In this document: in pieces, positions 57,104 to 64,000 of the stretch
Numbering within the stretch: the first letter of the stretch is position 1
How the letters are laid out: each line of letters begins with the position of its first letter
NCBI RefSeq assembly: GCF_047675955.1
Contig: NC_132925.1
Span: 22,406,688-22,470,687 of the forward strand
Direction of reading: 5' to 3'
DNA: 64,000 bases
DNA from: Chlorocebus sabaeus
Taxonomy: Eukaryota > Chordata > Mammalia > Primates > Cercopithecidae
Translations under genes and position numbers: made by a program
Notes under the pieces: generated by a model
The model's input: only the letters and a program-made list of their open reading frames with translations
Database searches by the model: none
What the model was told of the DNA's origin: nothing

Positions 57104-57949
57104 TAAATATACTTTATCTTCCTTATGATTTTCTTCATAACATTGTCTTTTCTTTAGCTTACTTTATTGTAAAAATATAGTAGATAATATATATGTGAAA
57201 TATGTGCTAATGGACTGTTTATGTTATTGGTGAGACTTCCAGTCAACAGTAGCCTATTTATTAGTAGGTAGGCTTTGGGGGAGTCAAAAGCTATATACAA
57301 ATTTTTGACTGCACAGGGTTTAGCAGTGAAATCTCACATTGTTTAGGAGTCAACTGTATGTAGATGTCATGTTTTCTTTATTCATTTATCCATTGATGAA
57401 CATTTAGGCTGTTCCATATCTTGGCTATTGTGAATAATCCTGCAATGAACATGGAAGTGCGAATATCTTGTCAAGAATCACATTTCATTTTCTTTGGATA
57501 CATATTCAGAATTGGGATTACTGGATCATATGATAATTTAATTTTAATTTTTTGAGGAACCTCCATACTGTTTTCCATAATGGTTGCATCAATTTACATT
57601 ACCATCAACAGTTTACAAGAGTTTTCTTTTCTCCATATCCTCATCATCAATTTATATCTTTTGTCTTTTTGATAATAGCCGTTCTAAGGAGTGGCTGGGT
57701 GATATCACACCTGAAGTGATATCTCACTGTGGCTTCGATTTATATTTCCCTGATTAATAATGTGGAACACGTTTTCATATACCTTCTGGCTACTTTCATG
57801 TCCTCTTTGGAGAAATGTCTATTCACGTGGTCTACTCATTCTTTAAATCAGTTATTTTGTGTGTGTGTATGTTATGAGGTTGCATAAGTTCCTTACATAT
57901 TTTGGATATTATCCCCTTATCAAATGTATAGTTTGCAAATATTTTGTTC

Positions 57950-57975
57950 CATTCCATAGAACATTCTATGGAATG
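57950..57975. repeat. perfect 10-bp inverted repeat in L1M
   Basis: CATTCCATAG and CTATGGAATG around AACATT. Confidence 0.9.
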
Positions 57976-60715
57976 TTTCCTTTGCTGTGCAGAAGCATTT
58001 AAATGTGATGGAATACACTTGTCTGTTTTTTGCTTTTGTTGCCTGTGCTTTTGGTGTCACATCCAAAATATTATTTCAAGACAAATGTTGAGAAGCTCTT
58101 TTCCTGTTTTCTTCTATGATTTTAAAGTTTCATCTCCTATGATGAAGTCTTTAATCTATCTGAATTTGAGTTTTGTATAAGATGTGAGATAAGAATGCAA
58201 TTTCACTATTCTGCATGTGTATATCCAGTTTTCTGGACACCTGTTATTAAACAAACTGTCTTTTTCCCTTTGTGTGTTCTTGGCACCTGTGTCAAAAATC
58301 AGATGTCTGGAAATGTGTAGATTTATTTCTGGGCTCTCTATTCTATTTCATTGGTTTATATGTCTGTTTTTATGATAGTATCAGACTGTTTTTATAACTG
58401 TAGTTTTGTAATCTATTTTGAAATCAGAAAATGTGATGCTTCCAGCTTTGTTATTCTTGGTTGAGATTGCTTTGGCTTTTTGGGTTCTTTGTGGTTCCAC
58501 ATGAATTTTAGGATTATGTTTTCTATTTCTGTAAAGAATGACATTGAGATTTTGATAGATATTGCATTAAAGCTGTAGATCGCTTTGGGTAGTATAAACA
58601 TTTTAACAATATTAATTCTTCCAATCTATCAGCACAGAATGTCTCTTCATTTATCCATTTTTAATTTCCTTCACTAATGTTTTATGATTTTTAGTGTACA
58701 AGCCTTCCACTTCTGTGATTCAAATATTCCTAAGTATTTTATTCTTTTGTTACTGTTGTTAACGGAATTGCTTTCTTAATTTACTTTTTGGACAGTTTAT
58801 TGTTAGTGTATATCAGTGAAGCATTTCTGTAGATTAATGTTGTATTATACAATAACACTGAATTAATTTATTAGTTTCAATTTTTTTGTTGTTTCTTTTG
58901 AGCTTTTAAAGTTTTCTACAAATATGACTACATCATCTGCAAGCAGAGACAATTTTACTTCTTCCTTTCCAATTTGAATGACATTTATTTCTTTTCTTGC
59001 CTCATTGTTCTACCTAGAATTTCCAATGCTATTTTGAATAGAAATAGTGAGAGTGGGCACATTATCTTGTACTAGATCTCAGAGGAAAAACTTTTTCCTC
59101 ACTGATTATGATGTTAGCTGTGGGCTTCTCATAAATGGCCTTTATTGTGTGTTGCAGTGAGTTTATTCTTTGTCTATTTCATTGAGGGTTTTTTTTTTTC
59201 ATGAACAATTGTGGAATTTTGTCAAATGATTTTTCTGAATGTATTGGGATTATCATGTGATCCGTTAATATAGTGACTCACATTGATTGATTATGTCAAA
59301 ATATCTATGCATCCTAGGGATAAATTCCACTGGGTCATGGTGTATAAGCCTTTAATGTGCTGCTGAATTTGGTTTGCTAGTATTTTATGATGGATTTTTG
59401 CATCTATCTTCATTAGATGGATATTGGTCTGTAGTTTCCTCATAGTACCTTCTTTTTAGCTTTGGTATCAGGGTGTTGCTGGCCTCATAAAATGAATTTG
59501 GAGTTGAATTGTTTCCCCCACTTTTTTTGAAGTATTAAGAAGCGTTAGTATTCTTTGAATGTTGGGTAGAATTCACCTATGAAACCATTTGGTCCTGGAC
59601 TTCTCTGCATTGGTAGGTTTTTGATTACTGACTCAATCTTTTTATTTGTTACTGGTTTGTTCAGGGTTTCTATTTCTTTCAGATTCAGTCTCAGTAGGTT
59701 GTAAATTTGTAGGAATGTATGCCTTTCTTCTTAGTTATCCAATTTGTTGGCATATAATTTTTTATAATAATCCCTTGTGATCCTTTTTATTCTGTGGCAT
59801 CCATTGCAATGTTTCTTCTTTTATTCTTATTTTATTTATTTGAGATTCCTCTCCTTTTTTTCTCATTCTAGCTAAGCATTTGTTGATTCTGTTTACTTTT
59901 CTAAACACCAACTTGTAGTATTGTGGTTTTTCCCATTAATTTTCCATTCTCTTTGATTTATTTCTGCTTTATTCTTTATTATTTCCTTCCTTCCACTAAC
60001 TTTGGGCTTTACTTTGTTCTTTTGCTAGTTCATTGAGATGTAAAGTTAGGGTGTTTATTTGAGAACTGTCTTTCTTAGTGTAAGCATTTATCACAATAAA
60101 CTATCCTGTGAGTATGGCTTTTGCTCCATCCCATAAGTTGGGTATGTTGTTTTTATTTTTGTTTGTCTTTAGATATATTTAAAATTCAACTTTGATTTTC
60201 TGTTTGACCCAATGAGTACTCAAGAGTATATTGTTTAGTTTCCATGTTTTTGTAAATGTTCTTATTCTCTTATTGTTAGTGATTTCTAGTTTCATCCTAT
60301 TCTGGTCAGAAAAGATACTTCATATGCTTTCAATCTTAAATTTACTATGACTTGTTTTGTAATCTAATGTGACCTAGCTTAGAGAATCCTTTGTGTGCCC
60401 CTGAGGAGAATGCACATTTTTCTGCTGTTGGTTTGAAAGTTTGGTGTATGTCTGCTTGGTCCATTTGGCTTATAGTGTTTTTCAAGTATTCTTTTTCTTT
60501 ATCGATTTTCTTTGTAGATATTTTCTTGAAAGCAGATACTGAAGTATCCTACTCATAGTATTGCAGTCAATTTCTTCCTACAGATCTGTAAATACTTGCT
60601 TTATATGTTTAGGTGTCCTGATGTTGTGTACATACATATTTATTCTTGTTATATCTTTCTATTGAATTCACAGTTCTATCATTATATAATGATTTTCATT
60701 GTCTCTAAGAAGCAG

Positions 60716-60786
60716 TTTTTGACTTATAATCTATTTTTGACTTATAATCTATTATAAGTCAAAATCTATTTTGACTTATAATCTGA
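60716..60786. repeat. cluster of direct and inverted 12-bp repeats in L1M
   Basis: The word TTTTGACTTATA occurs three times in direct order and its reverse complement TATAAGTCAAAA once between copies two and three. It can pair with either neighbour as perfect 12-bp arms (loops ATCTAT and TCTA). This looks like a local expansion in this L1 copy. Confidence 0.9.
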
Positions 60787-61080
60787 TATAAATATGTGTG
60801 CCTGCTTTTATTTTGGTTACCATTTGCATGAATTATCTTTTCATCTCTTCACTTTTTGACTTTGTGTAGCTTTTTAAGTCAAAGTGAATTTCTTATAGAC
60901 AGCATATAGTTAGATCTTATTTTTTTCTACACAGCCACTCTATGTCTCCTCATTGGAGAGTTTAATCTATTTACATTTAAAGTTATTATTAATAGGGAAG
61001 GATTTACTGTTGTAATTTTGCTAACTTTTTTCCTGTCTGTCATGTAGTCCTTTGTTCCTGTTTTTCTTTCTTGCTGTCTT

Positions 61081-61095
61081 CCTTTGTAGTTTAGT

Positions 61096-61134
<39 letters not shown>

Positions 61135-62594
61135 CTGATAGTCTCGGATTCATTTGTCTTTTTCTTTTGTGTAACTTCTCTCTATACTTTTTTAATGGTT
61201 TCCATGGGGCTTTTATAAAATATTTTATTGCTATAACAATTATTTTAAGCTGCTGACACCTTCACTTTCATAAAAAACTCTACATTGTTACCCCTTGTCT
61301 CTTCAACATCATATGTTATTGATATCACAATTTATATCTATTTGTATTACATATCTATTAACATAATTTTAGTTATAGTTTTGTTAATATTTTGTAAACT
61401 TATATGCTATAATAGTGATTTACCTGCCACCTTTACAATAACACAGTATTCTATATTTGTACATATATTTATTTTTAGCAATGGCTTTTATATATTTTTA
61501 TGATATCATATTGCTGTTTAGTGTCTTTTTATTTCAACTTGAAGAACTCCCTTTAGCATTTCTTGAAAGGCACATAGAGTAGTGATTAACTATCTCAGAC
61601 TTTGTTTATCTAAGAAAGTATTTTTCTTTACTTCATTTTAGCAGGAATCTTGCCTGATATAGTATTCTTGTTTGTTTTGTTTGTTTATGTTCATCACTTT
61701 GAATATATCATCCCACACTCTCTAGCCTGAAAAATTTCTGCTGAAAAATCTGCTGATAGTATTATGGAGTTTCCCTCATACGTGGCAAGTTGCTTTTCTC
61801 TTGCTGCTTTCAAAATTCTCTTGTTATCTTTAACTTTTGTCAGTTTAATTATAATGCATCTTGCTATGGGTCTCTTAGGATTTATTTATCTTATTTCGTG
61901 CCCTTTTGACTTCCTGGATCTGGATGTCTGTTTACTTCTAACGATTTGGGGAATTTTCTACAATTATTCACTTGAATAAACTTTCTGTCATTTTTTTCTC
62001 TCTTTCTCCTTTTAGAACTTGCATAATATATGATTATTTGCTTGATTGTGTCCCATGACACTGTTTTTCATTCATTTTCTTGTTTTCTTTTTAATTCTCC
62101 AGATGCTTTCCAAAGAGCTGTATTCAAGTCATTTCTTCTCAAATGACTTACCTGCTTGATCTAACCTGTTGTTGAACCCCTCTATTGAATTTTTATTTCA
62201 ATTATTATATTTTTCATCTCTATGGTTTCTTTTAGTACTTTAAAATATTTTCTGTCTCTTTGTTGAAATTCTAACTTTTCTCACATATTACTCTCCTGAA
62301 CTTGGGGGTAACTTTATGGCTTTTATTTTGAATTATCTGTGAATTCTAAGCCACATATCTTCATTTTCATTGGAGTAAGTTTTTTATTTATCATGTTCTT
62401 TTATTTAAAACATATTTCCCTCTTCAAAATTGTTTTACTTCTCTGTGTTGATGTGTGCGCATTAGAAGAAACAGCTATCTTTTCAAGTCTTCACAGACTG
62501 AACTCATATGAAATAAGACACTAACCAGTAAGCACAGCCAGAGATTTTGGATGCCTCTCAAATGTCCATGCTCATTCAAACCTCTGTCTCAAAC
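61081..62594 (-). mobile_element. L1M 5' region, antisense
   Basis: Antisense text of the part upstream of ORF2 in old L1M copies: CTCCCTTTAGCATTTCTTGAAAGGC, TTGAATATATCATCCCACACTC, AATTTCTGCTGAAAAATCTGCTG, AGTTGCTTTTCTCTTGCTGC, TTAATTATAATGCATCTTGC and CTATTGAATTTTTATTTC. It contains a (TG)n tract at 61103-61130. Open frames of about 60-72 codons on the plus strand are antisense shadows. Confidence 0.8.
61103..61130. repeat. (TG)14 microsatellite
   Basis: An uninterrupted TG run inside the L1M, preceded by an imperfect GTGTGTTTG. Confidence 0.97.
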
Positions 62595-63026
62595 CCAGGA
62601 GCCTGGAATGTGCCAAATCCCACCAGTGTCCCAAGACAGGAAGGCAGAAGCCAGTCCATCTAGTAGCAACTAAAAAAAATTGGGGCATTAGATGACTGGT
62701 CCAATCCCTTCTCTCCTCAGAGAGAAGCTGGAAGCTGGAGTTTATCACCTACTTACTCCTCTTTGAGCCGGGGAGAAGAGCTATAGCAATGCTTGTACTC
62801 TTGTTCATTCTGTACACTCTTTCAAACTGCTTTTTTTGCTCTCTGCAGCTCCCAGGGGCCTAGCAGGTGCCAGATCCCAGTGGCTCTCAGGGATCGTCAA
62901 GTTATAAGCCAGTCCCTTGGGTAGCAGGCAGAAAAGTTGGTCAGCTAGGTATGCAGTGAAACTCCCAGGGAGAAGCTGAAAGAAGTCAGATAATTGGGGC
63001 ACTAGATGTGCAGTCCAACTCCTTCT
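62595..63026 (-). mobile_element. L1M 5' UTR with repeated units
   Basis: This looks like the 5' UTR of an old L1 (landmarks GGCACTAGATGTGCAGTCCAACTCCTTCT and GGGAGAAGCTG in antisense). Two blocks, 62595-62735 and 62852-62980, share CCAGGRGCCT, GTGCCARATCCCA, AAGCCAGTCC, GTAGCA and GAGAAGCTG. A third piece, ATTGGGGCAYTAGATG, is at 62679 and 62993. Confidence 0.7.
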
Positions 63027-63029
63027 AGA

Positions 63030-63190
63030 ACTAATTTCCTCTTCTTATAAAGATGGCAGTGATATTGAATTAGAGCCCTCTCTAACCATCTTATTTTAAC
63101 TAAATTACCTCTTTAAACACCGTATCTCCAAATACAATCACATCGTGAGGTACTAAGGTTAGGATTTCAACACATAAATTTGGCAGTAGG
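63030..63190 (-). mobile_element. MLT1-type LTR fragment, antisense
   Basis: TGATATTGAATTAGAGCCCTCTCTAACC, TAAATTACCTCTTTAAACACCGTATCTCCAAATAC, and GGTACTAAGGTTAGGATTTCAACACATAAATTT are the reverse complement of the 5' half of MLT1B/C-like LTRs. The 3' half is missing. Confidence 0.85.
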
Positions 63191-63399
63191 AAGGAGGGAG
63201 TCCAGCTTCTATCACTGCTCCCTTCTCTCACAGAGAATTGCATGTGCATGTATGGGGTTTCTCAAAACCTTCACGTCTCTGATTTTCCCTGCTACTTTGT
63301 GGCTTTTCTTCTGTAGGCTTTTGTTGGCTTTACTTCCTCTTTTTGTCCTCTGCTTTTCTCTATCTACTCATACTTTTTATAGAAAGTTTCATCCAATCT
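63191..63399. other. unique pyrimidine-rich DNA
   Basis: An open frame of 78 codons (63180-63416) starts in the LTR fragment and has no recognisable domain. Confidence 0.4.
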
Positions 63400-63775
63400 C
63401 CCCTCAGGGATTCTAATGGCCATCTTAAATTCAACATGGCCAAAATAGAAATTTTGATAACTTTAATCCTCAAATAAATTCCTCCTGTCTCTTCTAATTA
63501 CTACCATTGCTAAGAATCAAAACTTTGGAGTCATTTAAGCTTTTTATATCCTCACACCATGCATTCAATGCAGAAAAAAAATCCCACTGGCTCCACCATG
63601 AAATATAAATTCTGATTTCCAAATTACATTCTCACCACTTCAATGGCTATACCATCCTCGTTCAAGTCTGCATTATCTCAAATTATAGACATTTATTCCT
63701 AAGTAGTTTCCATGCTTTTGAAAAATTCTTTAATTCTCTACATTTCCCTGGATTGATCTTTTAAAATTATAATCC
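63400..63775 (+). mobile_element. L2 LINE
   Basis: AAATTCAACATGGCCAAAATAGAAATTTTG, AATCAAAACTTTGGAGTCATTT, AAAAAATCCCACTGGCTCC and TTGATCTTTTAAAATTATAATCC follow the L2 3' half in sense ('…aacatgtccaaaactgaactc…', '…tgatctttttaaaa…'). Confidence 0.82.
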
Positions 63776-64000
63776 TGAATTGTGGTTATGTGATGTATAC
63801 ATGTGTAAGACATGTGGTCTGTACATTTAAGATTCTCTTGGTTTGCTTTATGTACATTTTTAATTCAATTCCAGTGGATGCAGAGAAAGCAAACATGATT
63901 CAGTTAATTTCTTATCCCTTCTCAGGTATCTTCAGTGGCTAAACATTATGTTCTCAGTTCTCTGCAAGTTTCATATTCTGGGTACCCTGGAGCCCCTTAC
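63776..64000. other. unique DNA to the window end
   Basis: Nothing recognised. Confidence 0.4.

Larger units (their letters stand above)
56440..57356 (+). mobile_element. Tigger-type (pogo) DNA transposon, truncated, broken by an Alu stub
   Basis: The right end AAAAGCTATATACAAATTTTTGACTGCACAGGG to GTTTAGGAGTCAACTG followed by TA (57357-57358) is the terminal pattern of Tigger3/4-like elements with the expected TA target. The coding remnant matches the C-terminal part of a pogo-type transposase. A matching left terminus was not found, so the left boundary is a guess. Confidence 0.75.
57359..61080 (-). mobile_element. old L1M, ORF2 part, antisense
   Basis: 3.7 kb of antisense L1 ORF2 with the classic landmarks in order: CCATTGATGAACATTTAGGC, TCTTGGCTATTGTGAATAA, TACTGTTTTCCATAATGG, CTTTGCTGTGCAGAAGC, GCTTTTGTTGCCTGTGCTTTTGG, GTGATGCTTCCAGCTTTG, GATATTGCATTAAAGCTGTAG, ACATCATCTGCAAGCAGAGAC and TCATGTGATCCGTTAATATAG. 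No 3' UTR or tail is present, because the copy starts just beside the Tigger end. Confidence 0.95.
57360..61080 (-). pseudogene. L1M ORF2 (endonuclease/reverse transcriptase), decayed
   Basis: The protein-coding equivalent of the element above is broken by many stops and indels; the longest recognisable piece is about 62 codons at 58413-58601 (plus-strand coordinates), from the C-terminal half. ORF2 normally joins an AP-type endonuclease to a reverse transcriptase. Nothing here could be made as a protein. Confidence 0.9.

Noticed and set aside
1..64000. CRISPR array, operons, rRNA, tRNA, snRNA copies, CpG island
   Set aside because: No regularly spaced identical repeats with unique spacers, no cloverleaf or snRNA-like sequence and no CpG-dense stretch were noticed. 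The DNA is primate, so prokaryotic systems are not expected.

Overview
The window is primate nuclear DNA, most likely human or another catarrhine. It carries over a dozen dimeric Alu elements or Alu pieces, a primate-type L1 tail, THE1/MST/MLT1 (MaLR) LTRs, and many older mammalian MIR and L2 copies, in an AT-rich background without CpG clusters. It reads as the inside of a very large intron or as gene-poor intergenic DNA. No complete host protein-coding gene, rRNA, tRNA or CRISPR array was found. Almost every long open frame lies in a repeat.

Layout. 1-2.3 kb: an AluS-like element and a MIR. 2.3-4.6 kb: a structurally complete THE1-type MaLR provirus (LTR-internal-LTR). 4.6-7.9 kb: MIRs, a (CA)n tract and a pair of 75-bp near-identical direct repeats. 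7.9-12.4 kb: repeat-poor. 12.4-17.4 kb: an old reverse-strand L1M hit by an MST-type solo LTR, an MLT1A-type solo LTR and an Alu. 17.4-26.5 kb: mostly unique, with an MLT1 end, L2, MER5-like DNA transposon and Alu, plus a reverse-strand exon-like segment (23182-23260) with good splice sites. 26.5-39.2 kb: Alu, L2, MIR and MLT1 mosaic. 39.26-41.36 kb: an Alu split by a 5'-truncated primate L1, with clean target-site duplications and an unusual double poly(A) tail. 41.4-52.1 kb: three-quarters unique. 52.1-53.4 kb: two L1M 3' ends flanking a reverse MLT1A-type LTR. 54.2-57.4 kb: two Alus, MIRs and a Tigger-type DNA transposon broken by an Alu stub. 57.4-63.0 kb: a long, decayed reverse-strand L1M with a partly repeated 5' region. 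63.0-64 kb: an MLT1 fragment and an L2.

The history can be read from nesting: L2, MIR and L1M are oldest, then MLT1/MST/THE1 and Tigger, then Alu, and last the primate L1 inside an Alu. The only hint of a host gene is the 79-nt reverse-strand exon candidate, which would encode part of a short amphipathic helix; the host gene was not recognised. Family names come from reading the sequence, not from a search. Boundaries are exact where target duplications or LTR ends are cited and approximate (about 10-30 bp) elsewhere.
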